Source: Psychrobacillus sp. NEAU-3TGS
GTDB lineage: Bacteria > Bacillota > Bacilli > Bacillales_A > Planococcaceae
Assembly (NCBI RefSeq): GCF_029955155.1
Contig: NZ_JAPNOZ010000008.1
Coordinates: 85,155-149,154 of the forward strand
Length of the DNA stretch: 64,000 nt
Direction of reading: 5' to 3'
Under the pieces are notes generated by a model that was not told where the DNA came from, did not search any database, and worked only from the letters and a program-made list of their open reading frames with translations. The position numbers and the translations under genes were made by a program. Position 1 is the stretch's first letter. Every line of letters begins with the position of its first letter. Shown here piece after piece: positions 24,993-35,900 of the stretch.

Positions 24993-26270
24993 ATGGAAAT
25001 AGATACAACTGTGAATAATGCAAGGAAACTAGACGAACAAGATGCTTTACATAAATTTCGAGATGAATTTTATTTACAATCAGATGTTATTTATATGGAT
25101 GGAAATTCTTTAGGATTGCTGTCAAAAAGGGCAGAACAGTCATTGCTATCATTATTAGATTCTTGGAAGAAATATGGAATTGATGGATGGATGAAAGGGG
25201 AGCATCCATGGTTTTATTTCTCTGATAGGTTAAGTGAAATGTGTGCACCACTTGTAGGTGCGGAAAAAGAAGAAGTAATGATTACAGGATCAACGACTTC
25301 GAATTTACACCAGTTAGTCGCAAGCTTTTATCATCCAAAAGGTGCACGCACGAAAATTTTAGCAGATGAGTTGAACTTTCCTTCTGATATATATGCGATT
25401 AGTAGTCAGCTATCTTTGCATGGGTACGATCCAGAGGAGCATATGGTATTAGTGAAAAGCCGTGATGGGGATACGTTAAATGAAGCAGATATTATAGAAG
25501 CTATGCAAGAGGATGTTGCGCTAATTGTATTGCCATGTGTGTTATATAGAAGTGGACAAATATTAAACATAAAAGAGTTGACAAAAGCTGCACATGAACG
25601 AAATATTTTGATTGGTTTTGATCTATGTCATTCAATTGGCTCGGTTCCACATGAGCTAAGTGATTGGAATGTAGATTTTGCTTTTTGGTGTAACTACAAA
25701 CATTTGAACGCCGGACCAGGAGCAGTTGGGGGATTATATGTGAATCAAAAACATTTCGGACAAAAACCAGGTCTTGCAGGATGGTTTGGTTCTGATAAAG
25801 AAAAGCAGTTTGACCTTTCGATTCAAATGACACCAGCTTCCAATGCAGGTGCTTATCAGATTGGAACACCGAATATCTTAAGTGCAGCTCCTTTATATGG
25901 TTCACTAGAAATATTTGCGGAAGCAGGAATAGATGCTATCCGAGAAAAATCATTGAAATTAACAGATTATATGACATTGTTAATAGAAGAAGAGTTGAGT
26001 GACTATCAATTTACAATTGCAAGTCCAAAGGAACACGACCGTCGTGGTGGTCATATTTATTTAGTGCATGAAGAAGCAGCTCGCATTTGTAAAGCATTAA
26101 AAGAATATCAAGTCATCCCAGATTTCCGTTCCCCAAATGGCATACGTTTAGCGCCTGTTGCATTATATAACTCATTTCTAGATGTATGGAAAACCGTACA
26201 AATTCTTAAGAAGATAATGAAAGAAGAGTCATATAAAAAGTTCGAAAATAAACGAGAAGTTATAGCGTAA
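24993..26270 (+). CDS. kynU: kynureninase
   Basis: 425 aa, PLP enzyme cleaving kynurenine to anthranilate and alanine. N-terminal YMDGNSLG near residue 36, [11 protein letters not shown] near 98, the Asp of FDLCHSIG that pairs with PLP near 211, and the PLP lysine in [12 protein letters not shown] (Lys236). Upstream in-frame starts at 24960 and 24978 have poorly placed ribosome sites; 24993 is the best compromise but not certain. First gene of a kynU-kynA-transporter-kynB operon. Confidence 0.9.
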   Translation: MEIDTTVNNARKLDEQDALHKFRDEFYLQSDVIYMDGNSLGLLSKRAEQSLLSLLDSWKKYGIDGWMKGEHPWFYFSDRLSEMCAPLVGAEKEEVMITGSTTSNLHQLVASFYHPKGARTKILADELNFPSDIYAISSQLSLHGYDPEEHMVLVKSRDGDTLNEADIIEAMQEDVALIVLPCVLYRSGQILNIKELTKAAHERNILIGFDLCHSIGSVPHELSDWNVDFAFWCNYKHLNAGPGAVGGLYVNQKHFGQKPGLAGWFGSDKEKQFDLSIQMTPASNAGAYQIGTPNILSAAPLYGSLEIFAEAGIDAIREKSLKLTDYMTLLIEEELSDYQFTIASPKEHDRRGGHIYLVHEEAARICKALKEYQVIPDFRSPNGIRLAPVALYNSFLDVWKTVQILKKIMKEESYKKFENKREVIA

Positions 26271-26283
26271 AAGGAGGGGCTAC

Positions 26284-27138
26284 ATGTCAGAGGATATTTC
26301 GAAACTGCATGATAAATTGAAGAGTGAAACAGGAATTCATACTAATTTTCGTGAAGAAATGACGTATGGTGATTATTTGCAGCTAGATAGCATTTTATCT
26401 AGCCAACGACGGTTATCAGGTCATCACGATGAAATGCTATTTATCATCATTCATCAAGTAAGTGAGCTTTGGATGAAGTTAATACTGCATGAATTAACTA
26501 GTGCTATTCAAGCGATTCAAGAGGATAAAATGCAGGCGGCTTTTAAGATGCTTGCACGTGTAACGAAAATCCAAACACAAATCATTCAAGCTTGGGATGT
26601 ACTTTCAACATTAACACCCGCTGAGTATTTGGAGTTTCGTGATAAGCTAGGGAAAGCATCAGGATTTCAATCTTTTCAGTATAGACAAATCGAGTTTGCT
26701 CTAGGCTATAAAACGAAGCATATTCTTAAAATCTACGAGCAAGATACTGTATTGTATGAGCAACTAGAAAAAGTGTACAATGCACCAAGTATTTATGATG
26801 TGTCAATTCAGGCATTAGCAAAAGCTGGGTTTCAACTAAACTCTGCTGTTTTGAACCGCGATTATTCGGTGACTTATGGAGGAGATGAATCGGTTGCTAA
26901 TGCATGGAAAGAAGTATATCGAGATGTAGATAAATACTGGAATTTGTATCAGTTAGCAGAAAAACTAGTAGATGTGGAGGACTGGCTACAGCAATGGCGC
27001 TTCCGCCATATGAAAACAGTGGAACGAATTATTGGGTTTAAAACTGGAACAGGTGGTTCATCCGGTGTGAATTATTTACGTAAAGTGCTAGATCATCGAT
27101 TTTTCCCTGAACTGTGGGATTTGAGAACTAGCCTTTAA
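26284..27138 (+). CDS. kynA: tryptophan 2,3-dioxygenase
   Basis: 284 aa haem enzyme, first step of tryptophan catabolism (tryptophan to N-formylkynurenine). Diagnostic segments: [12 protein letters not shown] near residue 21, [19 protein letters not shown] near 57, [13 protein letters not shown] near 122 and the C-terminal [13 protein letters not shown] with the following [13 protein letters not shown]. Length matches the bacterial family. AAAGGAGG precedes the ATG, 13 bases after kynU. Confidence 0.93.
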   Translation: MSEDISKLHDKLKSETGIHTNFREEMTYGDYLQLDSILSSQRRLSGHHDEMLFIIIHQVSELWMKLILHELTSAIQAIQEDKMQAAFKMLARVTKIQTQIIQAWDVLSTLTPAEYLEFRDKLGKASGFQSFQYRQIEFALGYKTKHILKIYEQDTVLYEQLEKVYNAPSIYDVSIQALAKAGFQLNSAVLNRDYSVTYGGDESVANAWKEVYRDVDKYWNLYQLAEKLVDVEDWLQQWRFRHMKTVERIIGFKTGTGGSSGVNYLRKVLDHRFFPELWDLRTSL

Positions 27139-27156
27139 GAGGAAAGAAGGAAATAT

Positions 27157-28509
27157 ATGAATTCGAATAGAGGACAATGGTCAACCAAACTAGGCTTTAT
27201 CCTGTCTTCTGCTGGAGCAGCAATTGGACTCGGGGCTATCTGGAAAATGCCATATGTGACTGGACAAAGCGGTGGGGGTGCTTTCTTTTTAATCTTCGTC
27301 TGCTTAACATTACTAATTGGACTTCCGATGTTAATATCTGAGTTTATTATTGGAAGAGGAGCTGGCGAAGAAGCGATTACTGCTTATAAAAAGTTAGTGC
27401 CACAAAGCGCATGGGTATGGATTGGGAGGCTTGGTGTCGTTGGATGCTTCCTTTTATTATCTTTTTATAGTGTGGTAGGAGGATGGATATTAGTATACAG
27501 CGGCATGTCGGTTGTTGGAAATGTCATTACAGACAATACAAGCTCGGATGTGTTGTTTGGCACAATTATTGGAACTCCTTGGATTACGTTAGTAGGATTG
27601 CTTGTGTTTACAATACTAAACGTATGGGTTATTTCTTCAGGGGTACAAAATGGTATAGAAAAAGCAAACAAATTAATGATGCCCTTATTATTTATTTTTT
27701 TCTTTATACTCGTAATTAGATCGTTGACGCTAGACGGTGCCATGGAAGGTGTGAAATTTTTTCTTTCCCCCGACTTTTCGAAGACGACAGGGGAATCTAT
27801 TTTGTATGCATTAGGGCAATCCTTTTTTGCCTTAGCAGTCGGGTTTTCTTGCATGGTCACCTATAGCTCTTATTTAAAGAAAGATGTAAGTTTACCGTAT
27901 TCTGCGGGATCCGTTGTCATTATGAATATTTTCGTATCGTTGCTTGCAGGGTTAGCCATTTTTCCTGTCGTTTTTGCTTTTGGCTATGAGCCAGCGGAAG
28001 GACCAGGATTACTTTTTATCGTACTACCAACAGTATTTGGTCAAATGCCTTTTGGGGAAGTATTTTTAGCGTTATTTTTAATTCTGTTTTTATTTGCGAC
28101 ATTGACATCTTCTTTTAGCATGTACGAAATTATTGTTGCTGCACTTATGGAGAAATGGAAGAACGCACGTAAAGGGATCACTTGGATAATAGGAGGAATA
28201 ATTTTTGTTGCATCTATTCCATCCGCATTATCATCCAGTTTACTTAAGGACGTGACAATCTTTCAAAAAAGCGTCTTTGATGCAACGGATTTTTTAGTAA
28301 GTAATATGATGCTTCCATTTGGAAATCTGTTAATAGCTATTTTTATCATTCATAGGATGAACAAAGTATTAGTCGAGGAGGAGTTTAAGCTTAGCAGCAC
28401 ACTAGCTCCTGGATATTATACAGCTTGGCGCTTTTTGATGACCTGGATGGTACCGGTTGTAATAGTAGTTGTGTTGATTTATTCACTTCGCCCTATTTTA
28501 GGAGGATGA
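27157..28509 (+). CDS. sodium-dependent NSS-family transporter
   Basis: 450 aa with about eleven to twelve membrane spans. The start (WSTKLGFILSSAGAAIGLGAIW then KMPYVTGQSGGGAFFL) is the conserved TM1-TM2 of neurotransmitter:sodium symporters, including the unwound Gly-rich part that binds substrate and sodium. Bacterial relatives carry tryptophan (TnaT) and other amino acids. Its place between kynA and kynB makes tryptophan or kynurenine the likely substrate. GGAAAG site; stop is next to the kynB ribosome site. Confidence 0.88.
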   Translation: MNSNRGQWSTKLGFILSSAGAAIGLGAIWKMPYVTGQSGGGAFFLIFVCLTLLIGLPMLISEFIIGRGAGEEAITAYKKLVPQSAWVWIGRLGVVGCFLLLSFYSVVGGWILVYSGMSVVGNVITDNTSSDVLFGTIIGTPWITLVGLLVFTILNVWVISSGVQNGIEKANKLMMPLLFIFFFILVIRSLTLDGAMEGVKFFLSPDFSKTTGESILYALGQSFFALAVGFSCMVTYSSYLKKDVSLPYSAGSVVIMNIFVSLLAGLAIFPVVFAFGYEPAEGPGLLFIVLPTVFGQMPFGEVFLALFLILFLFATLTSSFSMYEIIVAALMEKWKNARKGITWIIGGIIFVASIPSALSSSLLKDVTIFQKSVFDATDFLVSNMMLPFGNLLIAIFIIHRMNKVLVEEEFKLSSTLAPGYYTAWRFLMTWMVPVVIVVVLIYSLRPILGG

Positions 28510-28511
28510 CA

Positions 28512-29138
28512 ATGAAAAAACAATGGATCGATATTTCACAGCCTTTTTCCCATAAAATCGGAACATGGCCGGGCGATACGCCGTTTCAATTTGAACTATC
28601 CTACTCAAAAGAAGAGACCGGCTCCGTTAATATTGGTCGTTTCACCACAAGTGTACATACTGGAACGCATGCCGATGCACCCTTTCACTTTGACAGCGAC
28701 GCGCCGACAATAGAACAACTCGACATTAATGTTTATATTGGACGCGCAAAGTTAGTAGATGTCACAGGGCTAGATTTAATAGGAAGGGAAGAGCTGGAAG
28801 CATTTGAACTGGCTGGAGTCGAACGATTACTTTTGAAAACTGCTAAAAAGGTTAATGAGGAACAATTTCCAACAAAAATTCCCGTATTAAAAGAAAATAT
28901 CGGCGCTTTCTTGCAAGAAAAAGGTATTTTTTTAATAGGGGTCGATCATCCCTCTGTTGATGCATTAGATGATAAACAATTGCCGGCGCATCATGCACTA
29001 TATCGACATGGTGTGCATATTTTAGAAAATTTACTTCTACAAGACGTAACACCTGGCAATTATGAATTGATCGCTTTGCCATTAAAGATTCAAGGAGCGG
29101 ATGGTAGTCCAGTGAGAGCTGTAATCCGAGCAATATGA
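28512..29138 (+). CDS. kynB: kynurenine formamidase
   Basis: 208 aa cyclase-family metal hydrolase converting N-formylkynurenine to kynurenine. DISQPFSHKIGTWPGDTPF at residues 6-24 and HTGTHADAPFHF near 51 (metal-binding HxxxHxDxPxH) are diagnostic; GVDHPSVD near 143 is also typical. ATG 28512 is 6 bases after GGAGG; longer in-frame starts lie inside the transporter gene. Completes the set for conversion of tryptophan to anthranilate. Confidence 0.92.
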   Translation: MKKQWIDISQPFSHKIGTWPGDTPFQFELSYSKEETGSVNIGRFTTSVHTGTHADAPFHFDSDAPTIEQLDINVYIGRAKLVDVTGLDLIGREELEAFELAGVERLLLKTAKKVNEEQFPTKIPVLKENIGAFLQEKGIFLIGVDHPSVDALDDKQLPAHHALYRHGVHILENLLLQDVTPGNYELIALPLKIQGADGSPVRAVIRAI

Positions 29139-29140
29139 TA

Positions 29141-29185
29141 AAAGTCTTCTATTTGCGATATTAGCTGATAGAAGACTTTTTTTTG
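29141..29185 (+). terminator. terminator of the kyn operon
   Basis: AAAAGTCTTCTAT pairs with ATAGAAGACTTTT around a loop of about 15 bases and is followed by eight T. Confidence 0.9.
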
Positions 29186-29327
29186 CAAATTTGACGAAAT
29201 GGTAAACTACGGATGAATTTTAATGGAAACAGGGAAGAATAGTGACGTAAATCATACCGCATTTTTTATTTAGTGTTTATACTAGAGGAAGTGAGTGACA
29301 CCGGATTTTAGACGAGGAGTGAGCATT

Positions 29328-30713
29328 TTGAAAAAAGTAGTTGTGGTAGGTGGAGGTATTACAGGACTTTCAGTAATGCATTATTTGCAAAAACTTAAAA
29401 TAGAAAAAGAGCTAGATATGGAAATGGTGTTAGTAGAGTCTAATCATTACTTAGGTGGGAAAATTCGCTCGGTAAAGCAAAAAGAATTCATTATGGAAAC
29501 AGGGGCAGATTCGATCGTTGCACGTCATGAAGGGGTACTACCTTTAGTAGAGGATCTACAGTTGGAAGATGAGCTTGTCTATAACGCAACAGGCATTTCT
29601 TATATATATACAAATAACGAGCTACATGCCATTCCAGCAGATACAGTGTTTGGAATACCGATGAGTGAGAAATCGTTAGAAAGTAGTACATTAGTTTCCG
29701 ATGAGGGGAAGGAAGAAGCATTAAAGGATCTTAATCTATCCAATGAAAGCTTTACAAAAGACAGCTCAATCGGATCGTTCCTAGAGCATTTCTTAGGAAA
29801 AGAGTTGGTCGAAAAACAAATAGCACCTGTATTATCAGGTGTATATTCAGGGGATCTAGATAAGCTTACGTTGGCCTCCACATTACCATATTTAATAGAC
29901 TATAAAGAAGATTACGGTAGCATTATGAAAGGATTAGGAGCCAATAAAGAAAAATTCCAAGCAGCTTCCAATAAAAAATTTATTTCTTTTAAAAATGGTC
30001 TTTCTGCTTTGATCGACCGCTTAGAAAAAGAGCTTAGTAATGCTACTATTTTAAAAGGGATACATACAACGAAAGTGGAGAAAATGGACGATCGATATGA
30101 GGTTTCCTTTGCAAATCATGAGTCGATCGAAGCAGATTACGTTATATTAACAACTCCGCACGATGTTACACAAAGAATATTGCAAAACGAAGTGTTGAAC
30201 GCTGATTTTAATAAGCTGAAAAGCTCATCGCTTATAAGCATTTACCTCGGTTTTGACATTCCAGACGAACAGCTTCCTGCTGAAGGTACTGGCTTTATCG
30301 TTTCGCATAATAGCAATGTGAAATGTAATGCATGTACATGGACAAGTCGTAAATGGAAGCATACATCGGAAAATAGTCATTTGCTTGTTCGCATGTTTTA
30401 TAAGAGTACGAATCCTGCATTTGAGGAAATGAAACATATGAGTGAAGAAGAACTAGTTCAAGTTGCCTTGCAAGATATTGAGAAAAGCTTGAAGTTAGAT
30501 GGGAAACCAAGTGTCGTAGAAGTGACCAAATGGAATGATTTAATGCCAAATTATCATTTAGAACATGGGAAAGCGGTTAAATCCTTACGAGATAAGATGT
30601 CTTTTCAGCTGCCTAATGTAATACTTGCAGGATGCTCTTATTATGGTGTTGGTATAGGGGCATGTATTAAAAATGGAAAAGAAACAGCTGAATTAGTTGT
30701 TAATAATTTTTAG
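29328..30713 (+). CDS. hemY: protoporphyrinogen/coproporphyrinogen oxidase (HemY/CgoX)
   Basis: 461 aa FAD enzyme of haem synthesis. N-terminal dinucleotide fold VVVVGGGITGLSVMHYL, then GGKIRS near residue 44 and ETGADSIV near 60, and a C-terminal FAD segment ILAGCSYYGVGIGACIKNG. In Gram-positives this enzyme oxidises coproporphyrinogen III. TTG 29328 follows GAGGAGTG; the longer in-frame start at 29295 has no site. It stands apart from hemE and hemH, which normally accompany it, and ends in its own terminator. Confidence 0.9.
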   Translation: MKKVVVVGGGITGLSVMHYLQKLKIEKELDMEMVLVESNHYLGGKIRSVKQKEFIMETGADSIVARHEGVLPLVEDLQLEDELVYNATGISYIYTNNELHAIPADTVFGIPMSEKSLESSTLVSDEGKEEALKDLNLSNESFTKDSSIGSFLEHFLGKELVEKQIAPVLSGVYSGDLDKLTLASTLPYLIDYKEDYGSIMKGLGANKEKFQAASNKKFISFKNGLSALIDRLEKELSNATILKGIHTTKVEKMDDRYEVSFANHESIEADYVILTTPHDVTQRILQNEVLNADFNKLKSSSLISIYLGFDIPDEQLPAEGTGFIVSHNSNVKCNACTWTSRKWKHTSENSHLLVRMFYKSTNPAFEEMKHMSEEELVQVALQDIEKSLKLDGKPSVVEVTKWNDLMPNYHLEHGKAVKSLRDKMSFQLPNVILAGCSYYGVGIGACIKNGKETAELVVNNF

Positions 30714-30726
30714 CTACAAATGATGA

Positions 30727-30764
30727 GAGTGTCCTAAAAAGTACTTTTTAGGATACTTTTTTTC
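30727..30764 (+). terminator. Rho-independent terminator
   Basis: AGTGTCCTAAAAAGT pairs with ACTTTTTAGGATACT (one G-T or mismatch) and is followed by a T7 run. Confidence 0.9.
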
Positions 30765-30818
30765 ATGTTGAGAAACTGAACCATTGGATCTATATAATAA
30801 AGAAAATTCAAAATTAAC

Positions 30819-30847
30819 TTGACGCTTTAGTTTAATAAAGGTACGAT
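30819..30847 (+). promoter_or_regulatory. sigma-A promoter of the S-box operon
   Basis: TTGACG (30819-30824), 17-base spacer, TACGAT (30842-30847), about 30 bases before the riboswitch. Confidence 0.65.
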
Positions 30848-30877
30848 ATCTCTAATCATTGAAAACTGAATATTGAA

Positions 30878-30983
30878 TTCTTATCAAGAGAAGCTGAGGG
30901 ACTGGCCCTGAGAAGCTTCAGCAACCTGCCGAATAGGTTAGGTGCTAAATCCAGCAGACAACTAACAGTCTGAAAGATGAGAA
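30878..30983 (+). ncRNA. SAM-I (S-box) riboswitch
   Basis: P1 is TTCTTATC (30878) with GATGAGAA (30976). The conserved core includes AGAGAAGCTGAGGGACTGGCC, here with the following CCTGAGAAGCTTCAGCAACC, then the GGTTAGGTGCTAAATCC hairpin. When SAM binds, the anti-antiterminator forms and the terminator at 31006 ends transcription. It controls the two methionine-cycle genes downstream. Confidence 0.93.
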
Positions 30984-31005
30984 GGGACGCATTTCATATG
31001 CTTAT

Positions 31006-31036
31006 AAAGCCTTCTTTTTTAAGAAGGCTTTTTTAT
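31006..31036 (+). terminator. S-box expression-platform terminator
   Basis: AAAGCCTTC pairs with GAAGGCTTT around TTTTTTAA and continues into a T run; it lies 22 bases before the yitJ start. Confidence 0.9.
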
Positions 31037-31058
31037 TTTAAGGAAGGATGGGTGCAAA

Positions 31059-32918
31059 GTGGGATTGTTAGATAAGTTACGAACGAATATGTTAACGGCA
31101 GATGGAGCAATGGGTACGCTCCTGTATTCATATGGAATTGAATATTGCAATGAAGAATTAAACATCCAAAGACCTGAAATTATAAAAAAAATTCATCAGG
31201 AATATATAAAAGCTGGTGCAGATATTATTCAAACGAACACATATGGTGCGAATGCGATTAAATTAGCAAGATATGGACTGGAGAATCGTGTGAAAGAAAT
31301 CAATGAAGCGGCAATTCAAATTGCCAAACAGGCAGCCGCACCAGGTGAACAGTTTGTGCTAGGGACAATCGGTGGTATTCGTGGCATTCGAAAAAGTGAT
31401 GCAACCTTAGAGGAAATCATTCAAAAGGTCGACGAGCAAGTGAATTACTTACTCTCTGGGGATCCGGATGGACTATTGCTTGAAACGTATTATGATTTTG
31501 AAGAGCTAGCTGCTACTGTTACGCACTTACGAAAATTAACAACTACGCCAATTATAGCCCAAGTATCAATGCATGAGCCTGGCATATTACAAAATGGGTT
31601 ATCGCTGAACGATGCATTGCAACAGCTGGATACATTAGGAGCAGATGTCGTTGGTGTCAATTGCCGTCTAGGACCATTCCATACGATACAGGCATTAGAG
31701 GAGGTTACACTGCCGAACAATGCGTATCTTTCCGCCTTTCCGAATGCAAGTTTGTTAGATATAGAAGACGGCCGTATTGTATACGAATCAGAAGCGGATT
31801 ATTTCGGCAGGGCAGCGCTGCTTCTTCGTGAAGAAGGGGTTCGATTAATCGGTGGATGCTGTGGAACGACACCAAAGCATATCGAAGCTGCGAAAAAAAG
31901 AATTGGTCATTTATCCCCGTTAACAACAAAAGTCGTAGCTCCTAAAAAGCCAATCATTATCCGTGAGGCAGAGACGAATATCAATGAACCACTTCATGAA
32001 AAAGCACAAAATGGAAGGACTATTATTGTAGAACTAGACACACCGCGTCATTTAGATACGACAACTTTTATGGAAGGTGCAACAAAGCTCTATGATGCCG
32101 GTGTCGATGCGGTGACAATGGCGGATAATTCACTTGCTTCTCCACGCATCAGCAATATGGCGATGGGATCGATGTTAAAACTACAAAATAATATTCGACC
32201 ACTTGCACATATTACTTGTCGTGATCGTAATCTGATTGGGCTTCAATCACATTTAATGGGACTTGATGCGCTTGGAATTCATGACATATTAGCGGTAACA
32301 GGAGACCCAACAAAAATTGGAGATTTTCCCGGTGCTACAAGCGTATATGACGTTTCAAGTTTGGAATTGATCCAACTGATTAAACAGCTAAATGAAGGAA
32401 TTTCATTCTCCGGAAAATCGCTTCGAAAAAAAGCAAACTTTTCAGTTGCGGCGGCATTTAACCCAAACGTCCGAGTACTTGACCGAGCGGTAAAAAGGTT
32501 GGAGAAGAAAATTGAGTGTGGAGCTGATTATTTCATTACGCAGCCGGTTTATACAAAAGAAAAAATTCAAGAAATCTTTGAAGCGACGAAACATTTAGCA
32601 ACTCCTATTTTTATCGGTATTATGCCACTAACAAATATTCGAAACTCAGAGTTTTTACACAATGAAGTGCCAGGTATCAAATTATCCGACGATGTGCTAG
32701 AAAGAATGCGTGCTTGTGGGGAAGATAGAGAACATGCAACAGCGGAAGGTATTCAAATTGCTAAAGAACTAATAGACACTGCCGCTGAATTGTTCAATGG
32801 TATTTACATTATTACGCCATTCTTCCGTTATGATATGTCATTGGAATTGATTAAGCATATTCAAGAAATTGACAGTAAGAAAGTGAGAGAGAGCAGCTAT
32901 GTCCAAACATCTAATTGA
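31059..32918 (+). CDS. yitJ: bifunctional homocysteine S-methyltransferase / methylenetetrahydrofolate reductase
   Basis: 619 aa. Residues 1-285 are a Hcy methyltransferase domain (DGAMGTLL near 16; zinc cysteines in GVNCR near 205 and GGCCGTTP near 268). Residues 310-615 are an MTHFR TIM barrel (AVTGDP near 409 and a DYFITQPVY segment near 495). The fusion is the B. subtilis YitJ arrangement and supplies methyl-THF for MetH. GTG 31059 has GGAAGGATGGG upstream. The gene overlaps metH by 20 bases in another frame. Confidence 0.93.
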   Translation: MGLLDKLRTNMLTADGAMGTLLYSYGIEYCNEELNIQRPEIIKKIHQEYIKAGADIIQTNTYGANAIKLARYGLENRVKEINEAAIQIAKQAAAPGEQFVLGTIGGIRGIRKSDATLEEIIQKVDEQVNYLLSGDPDGLLLETYYDFEELAATVTHLRKLTTTPIIAQVSMHEPGILQNGLSLNDALQQLDTLGADVVGVNCRLGPFHTIQALEEVTLPNNAYLSAFPNASLLDIEDGRIVYESEADYFGRAALLLREEGVRLIGGCCGTTPKHIEAAKKRIGHLSPLTTKVVAPKKPIIIREAETNINEPLHEKAQNGRTIIVELDTPRHLDTTTFMEGATKLYDAGVDAVTMADNSLASPRISNMAMGSMLKLQNNIRPLAHITCRDRNLIGLQSHLMGLDALGIHDILAVTGDPTKIGDFPGATSVYDVSSLELIQLIKQLNEGISFSGKSLRKKANFSVAAAFNPNVRVLDRAVKRLEKKIECGADYFITQPVYTKEKIQEIFEATKHLATPIFIGIMPLTNIRNSEFLHNEVPGIKLSDDVLERMRACGEDREHATAEGIQIAKELIDTAAELFNGIYIITPFFRYDMSLELIKHIQEIDSKKVRESSYVQTSN

Positions 32919-35900
32919 ACATCAACTTGAAAAGAGGATTCTCCTCATCGATGGAGCTATGGGGACGATGATCCAAAATGCGAATCTTACGGCGGACGAT
33001 TTCGGAGGCGAGCAGTATGACGGATGCAATGAGTATTTAAATATAGTAAATCCAGGTGTTATTGAGCAAATTCATCGTGAATATTTAGAAGCCGGTGCTG
33101 ATATTATTTGTACGAATACGTTTGGGGGAACACCGGTAGTATTGAACGAATATGATTTAGGTAGTCAAGCTTACGACATTAACTTTCGTGCCGCTCAATT
33201 TGCCAAGAAATGCACGGAAGAATATTCAACATTGGAATGGCCACGATTTGTAGCAGGGGCTATTGGGCCAACGACGAAGACGTTGTCTGTAACTGGTGGG
33301 ATTACGTTTGATGAACTAACACATGATTTTTATGTGCAGGCAAAAGCATTAGTGGAAGGCGGTTCTGACTTAATTTTACTTGAAACAAGTCAAGATATGC
33401 TAAATGTTAAAGCCGCAACGATAGGGATTAAACAAGCATTCACAGAAACTGACAAAGAGCTTCCGATTATGATATCTGGAACAATTGAACCGATGGGAAC
33501 TACCCTTGCAGGGCAAAGCATTGAAGCTTTCTATATATCGATCGAACATATAAAACCGCTTTCTGTTGGGCTGAATTGTGCGACAGGTCCTGAATTTATG
33601 ACCGATCACATCCGCTCACTTTCAGAGCTGTCAGATGGATATGTAAGTTGTTATCCCAACGCTGGTTTACCAGATGAGGAAGGTCATTATCATGAGTCAC
33701 CAGACTCCTTGTCTAAAAAGTTGAGAGGTTTTGCAGAAAAAGGATGGTTAAATTTAGTCGGTGGATGCTGTGGAACGACACCAGCACATATCCGTGCAGT
33801 ACGAGAAGCGGTGGAGGGCATTGCCCCAAGAAAACCTTCTGAAGCTAGTCATGGTCATGTCGTTTCTGGAATCGAACCACTTCTTTATGATGATTCGATG
33901 CGTCCCTTGTTAATTGGAGAGCGAACGAATGTAATCGGATCACGAAAGTTTAAGCGACTTATAATAGAAGAAAAATTCGAAGAAGCATCTGAAATTGCAC
34001 GTGCCCAAGTAAAAGGCGGTGCTCATGTAATAGATATTTGCCTAGCAAATCCAGACCGTGACGAGCTCACTGATATGACAAACTTTATGAAAGAAGTCGT
34101 GAAAAAAGTAAAGGTGCCGCTTGTAATAGATTCTACGGATGAAAAAGTTATTGAAGAAGCTATGAAGTATTCTCAAGGGAAAACGATTATTAACTCCATC
34201 AATTTAGAAGATGGAGAAGAACGTTTCGATGCTGTCCTACCGCTTGTCAAAAAATATGGTGCATCTGTCGTTGTTGGAACAATCGATGAAATAGGGATGG
34301 CTGTTACACGGGAGCGTAAACTGGAAATTGCAGAACGTTCGTATGATTTACTTGTGAATAAATGGGGGCTTGCGCCAGAAGATATCATATTTGACCCACT
34401 AGTATTCCCAGTAGGTACAGGTGATCAACAATATATTGGCTCTGCAGTGGAAACAATTGAAGGAATTCGCTTGATAAAAGAAAAAATGCCACGAGTCTTA
34501 ACCACTCTAGGAGTCAGTAACGTGTCATTTGGGCTTCCACCGGTTGGTCGAGAAGTGCTTAATGCAGTTTATCTTTATCATTGCACACAAGCAGGTCTCG
34601 ATTATGCCATTGTAAATACGGAAAAACTAGAGCGATATGCATCCATTCCCGAGCAGGAAATTGAGATGGCTAATGACTTATTATTTACAACGACTGACAA
34701 AACACTTGCAGATTTCACAGACTTTTATCGAGATAAAAAGAAGGAAAAAACAGAAGCTGATATTCCAAAAACGGTACCGGAACGTCTAGCCTATTACATT
34801 ATCGAAGGAACGAAAGAAGGGCTAATTCCGGATTTAGAACAAGCACTCAACATGTATGATACCCCTCTTGAAGTCATTAATGGGCCCCTTATGGATGGAA
34901 TGGCGGAAGTAGGACGTCTCTTCAACGATAACCAACTAATCGTTGCTGAAGTGCTTCAAAGTGCAGGAGTGATGAAAGCATCCGTATCTTATTTGGAGCA
35001 ATTTATGGAGAAAAATGAGGATGACTCTGGGAAAGGAAAAATCGTTCTCGCAACTGTAAAAGGGGATGTGCATGACATCGGAAAAAACCTTGTTGATATT
35101 ATTCTAAGCAATAATGGATACAAAGTGCTGGATATAGGAATAAAGGTAACACCAGCGGAACTAATAGAAGTGATTCGAAAAGAAAAGCCGGATATTGTAG
35201 GACTTTCCGGGCTACTTGTTAAATCAGCTCAACAAATGGTCATTACAGCACAGGATTTTAAAGAAGCAGGAATTGATATCCCGATGCTTGTGGGGGGAGC
35301 GGCTCTTTCTAGACGCTTCACGGAAACAAAAATTTCAGCAGAATATGAAGGCCCGGTACTGTACGCAAAAGATGCGATGCAAGGGCTAGAACTGGCAAAT
35401 CGTTTGCAAGATGAAGGTGATAAAATAACTCTATTAGAAGAATTAACGATACAACAAGAAAAACGAAAAGTAGCAGAAGCAAACAGAGCTTCGAAACAAG
35501 CAGTGGCAGTTTTAACAAAGCCTGTGAAAACTGTGCGAGAGGATGTGCAAGTATACAGACCAAAAGACTTGCGCAGACATGTATTAAAAGAATACTCCGT
35601 GGCTCATTTATATCCGTATGTAAATATGCGAACGCTTATTGGTCATCATTTAGGCTTAAAAGGATATAGCGATAAACTGCTTGAACAAAAGGATCAGCGC
35701 GCTGTGGAATTACATGAGCTTGTAACTGCGTTTCTAGGAGCAGACCTATTGAAACCATCTGGACTGTATCAATTTTTCCCGGCACAATCAGATGGAGATG
35801 ATGTCATTATCTATGATCCAAGCGACGCGAAAACGGAAATAGAACGATTTACGTTCCCACGGCAATCTGTTGAACCTTATCTTTGTCTTGCGGACTATTT

